A DNA stretch of 64,000 bases from Cucumis sativus (lineage: Eukaryota > Streptophyta > Magnoliopsida > Cucurbitales > Cucurbitaceae), in assembly GCF_000004075.3 (NCBI RefSeq), contig NC_026656.2:1240001-1304000 (forward strand), in the 5' to 3' direction. The position numbers were made by a program, and so were the translations under genes. The stretch's first letter is position 1. Each line of letters begins with the position of its first letter. Below, piece after piece: positions 51,501 to 61,092 of this stretch. Below the pieces are notes generated by a model, which was not told the origin of the DNA, ran no database searches, and worked only from the letters and a program-made list of their open reading frames with translations.

Positions 51501-52998
51501 CCTGTTAGGTCTCAGCCTCCCTCTTTGGATTTGCTCGGGACTCTCCTTAATTCTATGACTACTACTCTCGAAAGAGCAGCTGAAGAAAGATCATTGTTAT
51601 TAAATAAGGTGCTTCCATGCAGGAGCAAAGATCTTGCTGCATTGTATTTCTCTCTTCCTAGTCATTATATGGGTCAAATGCATTGTTATCATGGTTTTAA
51701 ATTTTGCAGATTCAAGACATAAATGAACTGTCGAGACAGGATGTAGAGGAAATTATTGTACAGTGTGTTGGCGAAGATTTTGCCTCATTATCCGATAACA
51801 TCCAGAGAAGGTGCCATTCTTCATGTCATTTTTTTAGTTGGTTTTTCAGTGTTAATTTTGTTATGATTGTGACAAGATAAGGGATTTCTTCTTTGTGTCC
51901 TTTGATGGCTAAGTATGTATTGTTCCTGTATGAAAGATGTCCTATACAAGTATTTTAGTGGGCACACTCTGTTATCCTTTCACATTATATGAGTTTAAAA
52001 TTGTTGTTAGTTTTCCTCTTTTTGTTTCACTCCTCTTGAGTTTGTGTTCTGGAGCTTTAGTCACTTTCATCCTTTCAATAAAAAGGTGTCTTTTGTTTTT
52101 TTAAAAAAGGGGTTGTTGTGTCATTCCTAAAGGATTCATCTTTTTCTGCAGGAGATATGTTGCGATGATTGAAATGTGCAAAGTTGTTGGAAATAAGAAT
52201 CAGATGATTACATTATTACTTCCTCTTACTGAATATATCTTAAATGTCATTCTTATCCACTTCCAAGACAGGTGAGTTATATTTATCACCCAGGATAACG
52301 GGATATTGTACTTACTAATGCTGACAAGTTATAAAATATGAACATAGATCAATTTATTGCATTTCTACTTAGTCTAGGAGGCCACTACTTTCATGTTTAT
52401 GTATTATTTTCATAAGGATACTTTTTATCAAGACATAATTGTATCATTTTCAGTTGGATGCATACTTGGGTAACAAGATGCAGATCTTGTCACTTGGTTA
52501 GTAATTTTTCTTTTTCTTTTGGCTTCGCAGCACTTCTATTCCCAGTGGGAATGCAAATATTAAAGCAATTTCCTATCATGCCGAATCTGACTCTGCCCAG
52601 GAAATAACTTCATTGTCTGGAAAATTGATTCCTATCTTAGAAAGGCTTGAGTTGCTAAGCGAGGTATTCTTGTCGTGATTCATTCTTTGACTACTTGCAG
52701 TTATTTGCTGTCCTTAAAAAACAACGGCCAATATTCTTGTTACTAAAAATTCAAACTATAAAATTGTATATCCTTCAGTCTAAATGGCAAGTTAGAGTTG
52801 TGTACTTCACGTCGTCTATTGGCTTTATTATTGTTTTCTGTCACTTCTAATGTTTGCATGTTTGAAGTTGAATATAATCTTCTATTTTTCTTCTCTTTTT
52901 TTGTTGTGTTCCAGAATAAAGTAGGACACAATCTCAAGGTTTTTCGCAGATTGGTGACTTCACTCAAGGAGCTGGCAATTCAAAAGTTAGCTCTATGA
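27507..52998 (+). CDS. NUP205: Nuclear pore complex scaffold protein NUP205
   Basis: 45 coding exons give 1883 aa. Exons: 27507-27647, 27762-27857, 29903-29977, 30073-30177, 30269-30379, 31282-31441, 31983-32068, 32225-32347, 32439-32666, 33911-34000, 36248-36409, 36682-36798, 36892-37098, 37911-38012, 38264-38407, 38848-38978, 39048-39167, 39576-39699, 41736-41933, 42484-42602, 42730-42880, 43008-43120, 43209-43290, 43415-43501, 43650-43724, 43863-44057, 45227-45319, 45401-45514, 45607-45777, 45915-45970, 46041-46113, 46203-46393, 46478-46604, 46693-46770, 47312-47476, 47984-48148, 48221-48358, 49645-49788, 51056-51178, 51272-51367, 51471-51608, 51710-51810, 52152-52271, 52531-52663, 52915-52998. 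Every phase joins. The alpha-solenoid scaffold sits in the inner ring of the pore. Matches to Arabidopsis NUP205 include PPKASDRAQVQSKE, DVLWTFANFAGEDHTNFQTL, GKAFRSVGWTTLF and KIMSILSSRMVGLVQLLLKS. Introns 7 and 20 are GC-AG. Met at 27510 is an alternative start. Large introns carry LINE, SINE and MITE debris. Confidence 0.95.
28310..28797 (+). mobile_element. LINE ORF2 3'-end fragment, NUP205 intron 2
   Basis: A 52-codon open stretch at 28458-28616 reads HEKALDWTYHLSS...LASSWSSQS...FADYSIQDICLNWT. This resembles the C-terminal tail of plant L1-type LINE ORF2. Upstream, SPKAQTLW...AFEALISKI continues the resemblance in another frame. A 3' UTR-like region follows (ATGTGTCGACC, AGATATCTAGGTGC), ending in TTTTGTTTTTGTTTC and an A-run. 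It is truncated and frame-broken. Confidence 0.7.
29174..29340 (+). mobile_element. Au-SINE-like element, copy 2, NUP205 intron 2
   Basis: The body CAATCCATGGTAGTC...TTGTAGGGTCAGGCGGGTTG, then CTCGTGAGATTAG, then GCACAGACACT, then an A-rich tail matches the copy at 25165-25362. The tRNA head is missing. ATGTTGTAGGGTCA occurs twice (29187-29200 and 29258-29271), which suggests an internal template switch. Confidence 0.7.
30524..30607. repeat. 35-bp direct repeat in NUP205 intron 5
   Basis: Copies at 30524-30558 and 30573-30607 share TAACAATATGATTTTGAAAC followed by AGCTGTTTTGTTCTT. Fourteen bases separate them. Just upstream, TTGATTGCTTTGATAA (about 30511-30526) repeats the end of exon 5 (about 30362-30377). 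Confidence 0.9.
32930..33425 (-). mobile_element. LINE ORF2 C-terminal fragment (zf-RVT region), NUP205 intron 9
   Basis: On the minus strand, the zf-RVT-type text CVDISRVCQKAEEKFHLILW and SSIWELFFQTFGFLVA is followed in another frame by GVFTILWSLWGERNNRAFRG and RDPSKTWSLVR, then a stop. This is the well-preserved end of a plant LINE ORF2, antisense to NUP205. It contains an in-frame 48-bp tandem duplication. Confidence 0.8.
33230..33325. repeat. 48-bp tandem duplication inside the LINE fragment
   Basis: Units 33230-33277 and 33278-33325 differ at only a few positions. Each encodes the same 16 residues (SSIWELFFQTFGFLVA) on the minus strand. Confidence 0.92.
34001..36247. other. NUP205 intron 10 (2.2 kb), unclassified interior
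   Basis: Open frames of 84 and 98 codons (34237-34491, 34492-34788) show no recognisable family. A retroposon-like tail lies near 35932-35968 (ATCAATGAAATT, then ATGTTTCTCATT, then an A-run), preceded by unique-looking sequence. An insertion is likely, but I cannot name it. Confidence 0.4.
38057..38181. repeat. Diverged 63-bp tandem duplication in NUP205 intron 14
   Basis: Units 38057-38118 and 38120-38181 both run from GCACAAGA through GGGACATC.GATAAAATTGGA to ATACAAAA, with about ten differences. Confidence 0.85.
40020..41520 (+). mobile_element. Decayed LINE ORF2 remnant, NUP205 intron 18
   Basis: Reverse-transcriptase-distal motifs are readable in broken frames: RNFLCEDVDEEGGGN near 40250, GLGIGSLRLYNEALLVK at about 40315-40365, and MLWGCKFVHSLWHRLLEMFN (zf-RVT type) at about 41167-41226. 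Their order and sense match a plant LINE ORF2. It carries many stops and is inactive. Confidence 0.65.
44320..44735 (+). mobile_element. LINE ORF2 3'-end fragment, NUP205 intron 26
   Basis: KALLAEIWFEKNQRVFDDK at 44339-44395 is the typical C-terminal LINE ORF2 text. The 3' part (ATGTGTCAACC, AGATATCTGGGTGCG, TTTTGTTTCCGTTTC plus A-run) matches the end of the fragment at 28310-28797, so both belong to one family. Confidence 0.72.
48788..49560. repeat. Duplicated non-coding block with embedded retroposon tail, NUP205 intron 37
   Basis: CTTCTATGAC..GGTTC.(T/C)CACATT.CTTTTAA...GG occurs near 48824-48861 and again near 49315-49350. AATTAGAAGGCATGT.CCT...TGTCACTTGATT-like text occurs near 48928-48960 and 49512-49545. 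The second copy is interrupted by a reversed retroposon tail (49368-49413). Confidence 0.6.
50261..50700. mobile_element. hAT-like MITE candidate, NUP205 intron 38
   Basis: The left end starts TAGGGATG and the reverse complement of the right end starts TTAGGGGTGA. Inverted similarity extends inward: TTAGTTTTGGAGAAA on the left against TTAGTTTTTGGAGAAAC from the right, and CTGACCAAACAGAAACTGATGG against CCATTGACATTGG...TTTGGTCA. It is 440 bp with no transposase. I could not find a clear 8-bp target duplication. Confidence 0.5.
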
Positions 52999-53380
52999 GG
53001 GGTTGTATTATATGCTACCATCCTGTACCAAGCACTGGTTAATATTCATGTTAATGATCTGATTTGTTTTACCATATGAAATTATTTCTCTTCCTTCCTG
53101 TTTAAGCTTACTCCTTTTGTTAATAGTTAAGTTTATAGGCATAATCATTAAATTGACTTCAGTGTAAATGGTTCTTTTCCATCAGAACAGTTATGTTTCA
53201 TTTTCTTGGGTTGTATACATATTTTGATTTTATTATTTTCATCAGAGGGTTTAACTAACATATAGTAATGAGTCAATGAGAAGGTCACATCGCTCCCAAT
53301 ATCATGCAGAAGAGATCACAGTCAAGTTTCATCTACCCCTTGCTAAATAAGGAGGGGTAGGATCTTTGTAGGATTCAGAT
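52999..53380. other. Convergent gap, NUP205 3' end / polygalacturonase relic
   Basis: This is the likely NUP205 3' UTR. No gene or repeat is evident. Confidence 0.6.
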
Positions 53381-55119
53381 TTAGATCTGAAGACAGGGTT
53401 TAGGTTGAACCACTCCAAAGGCAAATCCATGGGCAATGATGCAACCTGAGGTCACCTTTTGTCCACTGTTTACAGATTGAAGCTGAATTGACTTCAACAG
53501 TATACTACCAGTGCAGGCAACAGACCTACTGCAATTGAGATTGATAGCCACATTGCTCATTGATGTTCCAAAAAGGTTTTTGATGGATACATTGGCTATA
53601 TGAACGCCTGATTGCTTTGAAAATATAAAAAATTTCTGAGCACTGTATGCTGAATAATTCAAAGCTGAAAACTTAAAACGAGTATCGCAAAGAAGTTTGG
53701 TTTCTCTTACCTTTTCCTTGCCAAATCCCTCTTCCTTACCTTAGTTTTGGTCTATAATTAAGGGGTTATTGGCTGATTCAAAATGGAGATTCTCAAATGT
53801 GACCTGTTGAATGCTACCCCTATCAATCTTTTGGAAGTGTTAGTGGAAGCTTTATAGTTTATTTTTATTGAGATGTAAATTATTTAGAATTTCCATTAAC
53901 TTGCCAAGTCTTAATCCGAGCTCCATTGGTAGTCCCTTTGAAGTAGATATTACTCACGCTAATGTCCTCCACTTGTACAAAATTGCCACCTCTACCCAAG
54001 CTTCCAATGCTATTACCAGACAGCATATGAAATCAGATATTGGAATATCGAATTTTGTTCTAATTTCTTTGTGTTCTTTTTGGCTCTAAAAGTGATTCTC
54101 TAGAGTTTATCTGAATAGGGAGCCTACCTTATTCCATGACCAGGTCCACATTTAATATGTGAGATATTCATACGGGAGGTGTAATCTCCTATAGATACAC
54201 AATCATCACCTGTTCATCACAATTACTTCTTTGTTGTCTCAATTAAACACTTGTTAATCTTAGTAAAATTGATGTTCGAGGAAATGATTCCATAAGATAC
54301 CTGTTCCTATAGTCGTGTTCCTTATAATAATATTGTGAGAAGAATGAATGTGAATCCCGTCAGTGTTTGGACTTCTTTCAGGAGCTGTGATTACCAAGTT
54401 CTTAATTTCGGTTCTTATGCACCCCATTAATAGTACTAGTGCTTGTGAACTGTTAATAAAGTGAAGGTTGCTCAGGTTGGGGTCGTTGCATGAAATGATC
54501 TTCATCGCCTGCAGTAATGGCTCTAGATTCTCTCAGGTAAATTCATCTATTTGGTCGAGGTTTTCATCAAGAAACCATCTGTTTGTTAATTAAATTGCTT
54601 TGTGCAGGATACTTACAGTAGGTGCTATTGAGGTGCAGCCTTCCTGCCAAAAGTGGAAGAAGCATCAGATACTTGGCTTAATTTGCATTTTGAAAATATC
54701 CTTTCTGATTCACTCTTACCAAGTTTGGGTGATCCCTGCATGATTGGTTCCACCAGCCTGTACCTCGTCCATCAATCTTGCCGATGCCAGAGCCATTGAT
54801 ACGGAGCCTGCTTATCCCTTCTAAAGCTAGCCACAGACTCTTGTCAGTTCCCGCCCATTCCTTCGGTGAGGTTGGTGCCACAATCACTCCATTTATCTGT
54901 GACAACTTGCATCTACCTGAAGGCACGTAGTATTCTAGGAAAGATTTAATCATAAAGGGAAAATCTCTGCTTTTTCTTTACCATGAAAGTGGTGCTTTTT
55001 GCTCTGCAAGGACCACTCAAAAGAATTGGTTTTACCATAATTGTTTGCCTCTTGGGAATTAGCACCGTAGAACTTTTTGTTTTAGAATTACAGGCTGCCT
55101 TCCATGCTTTTGAAATTGC
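53381..55119 (-). pseudogene. Polygalacturonase (glycoside hydrolase 28) relic
   Basis: Readable exons, in minus-strand order: 55119-54982, 54896-54720, 54643-54617, 54508-54301, 54209-54128, 54009-53901, 53827-53741, then a C-terminal piece within about 53620-53381. All joins up to 53741 are in phase. GH28 enzymes cut pectin in the cell wall. The catalytic blocks are intact: SPNTDG, GTGDDCVSIGD, CGPGHGIRS and ARIKTW. Two defects are visible. No exon with a signal peptide and the usual FNV-type start is found upstream, where a solo-LTR-like insertion sits. After PLIIDQN, where the family has NYC, a TAA stop appears, leaving the C-terminal domain (GVHIANVSIKNLFGTS...PC-like text) disconnected. 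A working truncated protein, or a missed first exon beyond 55560, cannot be excluded. Confidence 0.72.
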
Positions 55120-55144
55120 CTGCCAAAACTTGAGTTATATTCCA

Positions 55145-55560
55145 TGTTAGTTGGGGACATATTAGGAATATTAGTAGGATTTTAGGATACAATAAAGATA
55201 CCACATAACAGGAACACTCAAGAACAACAAAGAACACTAAAAGGTAGACTAATATTACAATATCAACGAACCTACAATATACTATAGTATATTCACAATA
55301 TACTATAGCCTTTTAAAACGGCTACTTTTTCCGAAAATTTCCCAGGGAAATCACTACAAAACTCTTCACACCCTTGCTCCCAACCAACTCCCTCTATTTA
55401 TAGCTAAAATCCTAACAATTTTACTACCTATGGGCTCACATCTTCCAATAACCACACTAATATTATACCCTTTCTAATAACCATACTAATATTCTACTGA
55501 TAACCCTATTGGGCTCACATCTTCTAATAATTCTATTACATCTCTAACTTGGCTCACACA
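55145..55560 (-). mobile_element. Solo-LTR-like element upstream of polygalacturonase relic
   Basis: On the minus strand it begins TGTGTGAGCC and ends CCCAACTAACA, so it has the TG...CA ends of an LTR. It has a TATAAATAG box (around 55396-55405) and a TTGTTCTTGAGTG region. The U3-like part has a repeated GGGCTCACATCTTC word on the plus strand (about 55433 and 55511). No internal retrotransposon domain flanks it, and no 5-bp target duplication is evident. It shares layout and words with 58562-58847. Confidence 0.55.
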
Positions 55561-57085
55561 TTTGTCCCCTCGGCTAAGGTGCTCTATTGTGGTGTAAGAA
55601 TCAAAGATTAGAAACATCGTAGATGTAGGTGTGGATACTCTCTTATATCTTTTCGCCAGGACTAAAATTTTTCAGCTGTACATTACTTTTTATGTAAAAT
55701 AGACTGAATTTTTCAGGGAGTTACCATGGTGGCTGGTGGAGAAGGCAATTAGAGGAAGCTCCAGCAAGATGATGGGTTTTCTAAAATGGTGATGAAGTTT
55801 TAAATCTGATCGGTTTCTCTACTTTTTGTTTGGAATTGCAGTTATAGAGAGATGAAAACGTGAAATTAAGCAGTTCTTGAAGCCTCTTTCATGCTGATGA
55901 TATATAAACGATTATTTGTGAAGTGTAGTAACAACAAAAGTTTTGCGTTTAAGATTACTTGGATTGAATGGGGCAAAAAGAAAAAAATGTTTCACTTCAA
56001 CCACATACAGTTATGTTTATAATATTTTGTTGATGTGTTGTTATTTTCGTCAATATTTTCTTCAACATCAACATGGGTGAACCAATATTTTTACATATTA
56101 TAGAAAAATTTACCAAATATAACAAAATAACAATATTCAAAATTTTGGAATTTTGCTTTATTTTTAAACAAGCGGGGCATTTGCTTTATATGAATTCAAA
56201 GATATATTAAATGCACAATAAAAATTTAAGGATCCATAGAGATAATCAACTAAGAGTTCAAGTATGAATGGGAATATAATTATAGGTTAAATGCATTCAC
56301 TTTTAAGTTAAAGGATAAACTATGCTCACATCAAACTATAAATTGAGAATTAGACATATAACAATTGTGATGAGGTTGAACTTTCTAACATCTAATAATT
56401 AAGCAAAACTCACTTTCACAATTAGAAATAATTAGAAAACTAATTTCTTTTTTCTTTTTGATAATACATTGGGTTTAAAGAATCGAATCTTTGTTTTTAG
56501 CTATAATTGTAGACCAAATTAACCTCTCCATCTTAAATAATATCGATTTGTTTCTTTTCTGCATAATTTTGATTTTCTTTCCAATTCTTTTTAAGCCTTC
56601 TTTCCAAGATAGGTTATTTTTTTCAAATGTTTCACACCTTTGGACTATTTTCAAAAGTAATAAAATATTAAAATTATTTACAAAATATAACAAAAAAAAA
56701 TCTATTATCATACATATAGATATATTATTAATAATCAATATTATTGTGTTATGTTTCACCATTATGATTTTAAATAGTAGTATTAATAAACAGTAGACAT
56801 TGATAATATTTATTAATGAGGGTGACATTCATAAATATTATGAACGATAGATTTCCAAAAGTATTATAGTTCATAATTTGAGAATAATCTTATTTATATA
56901 ATTCAACCTTTTATTTTCTTAATAAAGAAAAAACTTTCCTCTTCTTCTCTTTCTGTGGAACTCTGTTGCCACAACTACAAACAATAATCCCATTCATATT
57001 TCTTCACAGATCTCCTTCAGCTCTCTGCTTCCATTCTTCAAATCTTCAATCTCCTTCACAGGTTTCAGTTTGATTTCACATTTCC
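55561..57085. other. Intergenic region, polygalacturonase relic / FkbM gene
   Basis: This is AT-rich. On the minus strand near 55900-55920 a TATATAT word with a following leader-like stretch could be the remnant promoter of the polygalacturonase, but no start exon is readable. The 101- and 117-codon frames at 56475-56828 are low-complexity Ile/Asn/Lys-rich frames of AT-rich DNA on both strands and are not genes. The last ~130 bases are the C/T-rich leader of the next gene. Confidence 0.5.
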
Positions 57086-59613
57086 ATGGCAAATGCCTGG
57101 AAAAAAGACAAACCCCACAAACTACTTTCCCCTGTTCCACTCTTCTTTCTCTTTTCTTTCTCTATCCTCATCATCTTCTTCTTCCTCTTCAACAACTCCA
57201 GCTCTTCACATCAATCCACTCCTAGTTTCACAATCAAACCCCATTTCCCATTTCGATCAATTTCCCCTTTCGACTGCTTCAAATGCCCTCAATCCTACCC
57301 TGTGATTGCCAACGTTGTGGAAGGAGTTCGATACCCGTTTCTGTTCTCGATTGCAGATTTGGGAAATTTGCCTGATAAACCCCATAAGAACATTGTTCGG
57401 ATGCTTAAAGGAAAACCCTTTCGGAAGCCGGACATTTCAGTCACGATTCAAGAGGTTTTGGAGAAGATGAAGGGTGATTCCGGTAATGGGTTTGTTGTTG
57501 ATGTGGGTGCTAATGTGGGAATGGCGAGTTTTGCTGCTGCTGCGATGGGGTTTCGTGTTCTGGCATTTGAGCCAGTTTTTGAAAATTTGCAGAGAATTTG
57601 TGATGGGATTTATCTGAATAGGGTTGGGGAATTGGTGAATGTGTTTGAGGCTGCTGCATCTGACAGGCTTGGGAATATCACTGTTCATAAGGTATTATTA
57701 TCTGCTTGTTCATTTCAATCTTTACAAGTTTTATAGTTCTTGTTGCTGAAACTGCAGTCTCATTTGTGATTAGATCTCGAAAACTTTACCTTCGTCTGTT
57801 CTCTAAATATGGTAGCATAACTGTTTCCTTTTTGGGAACTATCTGGATGGATTGGCCCTGAGGAAGATTGAGAGTTAACTTAATTTTGCATATTATACTT
57901 CAAAAGTTTATTTTCTATATATGTCTATCTATTTAGTGTCCTTAGTGTTATAAAACTTGTTTATATTGTGAATGTTAGTCTTTTTCTTTCAAATTATATA
58001 GATCTTGTTTAAGTCATTTCCATTTATGATTATTATTATTACTACTACTGTTGTTGTTATATTATTATTTTATAGAATCAACAACCTTCAATTATCGAAC
58101 CACATTAAAAAAAATGTACTATAAAAGAGGGTTTACAGCTTTGTAGATATTCCATAGAAAATAATTGAAAATAAAAACTTTGATACCGAAGTCAAAGAGA
58201 ACGATGGAACCTCATCAAGAACTGATTGTGTTGCGAACCTGAAATTGAGATGGAAAGTAACAGGAAATAGTCTTGTTTATATAAGAATATCACAAACCCG
58301 TTAGCACTCTTTATTTTCACCTTTCACCAACCAAGTTCTTGCTGATGACAATCTCCCCTCCTAGTGTTCTTACAATGTCTCTTATGGATATATATTACCA
58401 ACTGATTATATGTGCCATAAAAACCCTTTTAAACGTTCATCTTGAACAAAGTCGAGAAATGAGTTAGTTTGGTTTGCATTCTTGGTGGAAGTGCGGGTTA
58501 GGTAGTTCTTACTTGCAATATTAAATGACATATCGTTGGATTTCTTTTTGGAATTAAGATTTGTGATAGTCCTAGTTGGAGATACGTTAGGATTATTAGT
58601 GGAATAATACTAAGGGTACAAGGGTTAGTAGTCAGGGATGCATTGGTTATAAATAGTGTGCTACTGCCCTTAGAAGGTGTGGATCATTTTGGTAGGAATT
58701 TCCATTGTGAGAATTTAGGAGAGGCTATGAAATTGTATTTTTTCTTTTATTGATATTGCAATATATATTTCTATCTTTTATTGTTTCTTTGTGTTCTTTT
58801 TTTTTTTTTTTTTTTTTTTTGTGCTTTTGTTAGAAGGTATCCTAACAAGCTGATGACAGAAAACATCATCTAAACTTTGTTTTACTAGCAGCATAGTGAA
58901 AGTGTCAAGTATTTCTATATTTGTGAATAAATATTAATTCTCAAATATTTGTATTCTTTTCCATATTTGTAAGAGGTATTTCTCTTATTTAAGAGGACCT
59001 AAATTGCACATATAAGAACAATAATTTGATTCCCTAAAGTTCTTCAAGGTACTGAACAGGTAATCTAGGAAGTCACGTGTTCAAATTTCCTTTTCAATTA
59101 ATATTGAGTCTACTTGTTGTTGTTGGATCTTCTTAGTGTTAGATCATGATATAATATTAAATATTAAGTGTACCATAACCCAACAACTTAATTTTCTTTA
59201 GTCAACCAATGCTTTAATAGTATGCTCTGTGTCTTTTGCTTGTTACCCAGTTGGTTGGTCGGCTTGACAACAGTGCAGTTTCAGCAACTGGTGCAAAGCT
59301 GGCATTCAAATCGAATGAAGAAATAGCAGTACAAGTGAAGTCAATTCCACTAGATGAAGTAATCCCGGATTCAGAACGAGTGCTTCTAATAAAGATCGAT
59401 GTTCAAGGATGGGAATATCATGTGCTAAAAGGGGCAAAGGGAATTTTGTCAAGGAAGGGCACTGAAGCTCCATATCTCATCTATGAGGAAGATGAAAAGC
59501 TGTTGAAGGCTAGTAATAGTAGTTCAAGGGAGATCAGAGAATTCCTTCATTCTGTAGGTTACCACCATTGCACTCAACACGGTACAGATGCACATTGCAC
59601 AAAGACTGGTTGA
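57086..59613 (+). CDS. Membrane-anchored FkbM-type SAM-dependent methyltransferase
   Basis: Two exons, 57086-57691 and 59251-59613, GT-AG, phase 0, give 322 aa. The basic N-terminus (ANAWKKDKPHK) precedes one membrane anchor at residues 16-36, then a Ser-rich stem, which suggests a type II Golgi or ER protein. The methyltransferase fold shows SAM motif I FVVDVGANVGMASFAA (residues 136-151) and the acidic strand-2 end VLAFEPVFENL. It then has AASDRLGNITV and VLLIKIDVQGWEYHVLKGA, the FkbM signature (IDVQGWE). The C-terminus carries paired Cys/His (HHCTQHGTDAHC). FkbM enzymes methylate hydroxyl groups of sugars or small molecules; the substrate is unknown. The 1.56-kb intron contains an LTR-like element (58562-58847) and a SINE-like stretch. 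It is divergent from the polygalacturonase relic. Confidence 0.9.
58562..58847 (+). mobile_element. Solo-LTR-like element in FkbM gene intron
   Basis: The ends are TGTGATAG and TATCCTAACA. It contains TATAAATAGTG, AAGGTGTGGA, GGTAGGAATTTCC, TTGATATTGCAATAT and a long T-run (about 58797-58820). The same order of words is found on the minus strand of 55145-55560, so the two are probably related LTRs. Confidence 0.5.
59030..59215 (+). mobile_element. Possible SINE fragment in FkbM gene intron
   Basis: GAAGTCACGTGTTCAAATTT has a tRNA B-box-like core. It is followed by AATTAATATTGAGTC, TAAATATTAAGTGTACCATA and ACCCAACAACTTAA, an arrangement I recall from plant SINE-like repeats. An A-box is not clear. 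Confidence 0.35.
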
Positions 59614-61092
59614 AATTCTTTTGCAATGCATGCTCAAAGAACAACAAACATGCACTCAAGATCATTTCTCATGAAGAAAATATGAGGCGCGTTGTTTGCC
59701 TTCTCATCTGACAATCAAACATTGTATGAGAACCGTCTTGCTAAAGAGCCATTTTCATCTCAACTGCTTAGATGAAGCATGTAGCAGGCATTTTTTTTGT
59801 ATATGGATCGAGTTATTGTATGCGGAAGAAGCTGCAATTGGGACCTGCATTTTGAAGTGATAATCGGGTTTGATGAATCAAACTGTTTCAAACTTTCTTT
59901 CGCCTCACATTCAATGTTTCTAGTTCCTGATTAGCTTCTTCAGTTTGTTGTTAGTTGTTAGTTGATCTTGTTGTAGATGGTAACTTCCATTTTATCACTA
60001 GATTAAGAAAAACTTATCTTACAACAATTGATAATTGGAAACCACTTGAAATGGTAGCCGGTGTTGTATTTTTAGTTGTACTACATTGGGAGGTGGGTAC
60101 ATATTGACAAATATTTTCATCATAGCTCCAAACTAAATAAATCAAGATTGTTGAATTTTTCGCCTTCCCCTACAGTCTCCCGTTGTAGCTATGAGAATAC
60201 AAAACGATTTAAGCGTAGCATTAGATCTGGTGTAATTACATATAAAGAGATTCAGTTCTCACAGTATGAATGTATCTCTTACTGCATACGCGTAATATCA
60301 ATTTTCTTACATGATGGCACTCTAAAGTTTGGCTGCCACTAAATCAGCCTCAAAATCTGGTCTATTAATTCCTGGAGAAGAATCTTGATGTAAAATTCAA
60401 CTTATCGTGACCATGCCCATAGGTTTCCTGCAGTGAGAGTTTGGCATCCAAATATATATTAGATCCTTTCGAACGCGTACACAAATATTAAAAGTAGTAG
60501 AAGACACTGGTTGATAACGATTCATAGCTTGTTGCAAACAAATGGTTCAAGTCAAGAACTTAGAACTTCATCAACCACTTGTAGAGGCATTTTGTCAGTC
60601 AATTTTAAAGTTGCTTCTCTATTTGTTGGAGCCTATACTTATTAAAAGCATTGAACCATCGAAGTACTTATTTCACCACTAACCTTTAGTGAAATAACAT
60701 TTATGGTTTCACCACTAACCTTTAGTGAAATAACATTTATGGTTCCATTGAAGTAACAATTTAATTCTTGAAGTTTTATTTGTACTTCTAAGTTTGAAAT
60801 AATTTGGTTTCTATTATGTAAAGTGAGTTTTTAATATGGAGCAATTTAGTCTTTATAGTTTTTAAGCCTTCTCTAGTCTCTAATTAGTTAATCTACACCC
60901 TAACAATTTCACGAAATTTTAATAATATTGTTCACGATAGATAGAGACTAAATAGTTATAAATTTGAAAGCATAATGAGTAGGTTAATACAAACTAAAGT
61001 TAGACAAATTAGTAAAGTGTTCTTTTAACTTAAGCCTTTCAAATCTCAAGTTAGTGTTACCTGATCAAGTTTGTTGGAAAAACGTATGTTCT
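59614..61092. other. Intergenic region, FkbM gene / DUF3119 gene
   Basis: This holds 3' UTR sequences from both convergent genes and AT-rich DNA. It also carries a 36-bp tandem repeat (60671-60742). No gene is found; the 88-codon frame at 60076-60342 has no family resemblance. Confidence 0.55.
60671..60742. repeat. Perfect 36-bp tandem duplication
   Basis: Units 60671-60706 and 60707-60742 are identical (TTTCACCACTAACC...AACATTTATGG). Exact identity suggests a recent event. Confidence 0.95.

Noticed and set aside
54678-54953. 91-aa frame beginning with Met at 54953 as the start of the polygalacturonase
   Set aside because: The first 19 codons are intron: a CAG acceptor at 54897 joins INGVIVAP to the upstream exon at 55119-54982 in phase. 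Its end also runs past a GT donor at 54719.
56475-56828. Overlapping 101- and 117-codon frames on both strands
   Set aside because: Composition is Ile/Asn/Lys/Leu-rich, as expected for random AT-rich DNA. There is no family resemblance, splice context or neighbouring promoter.
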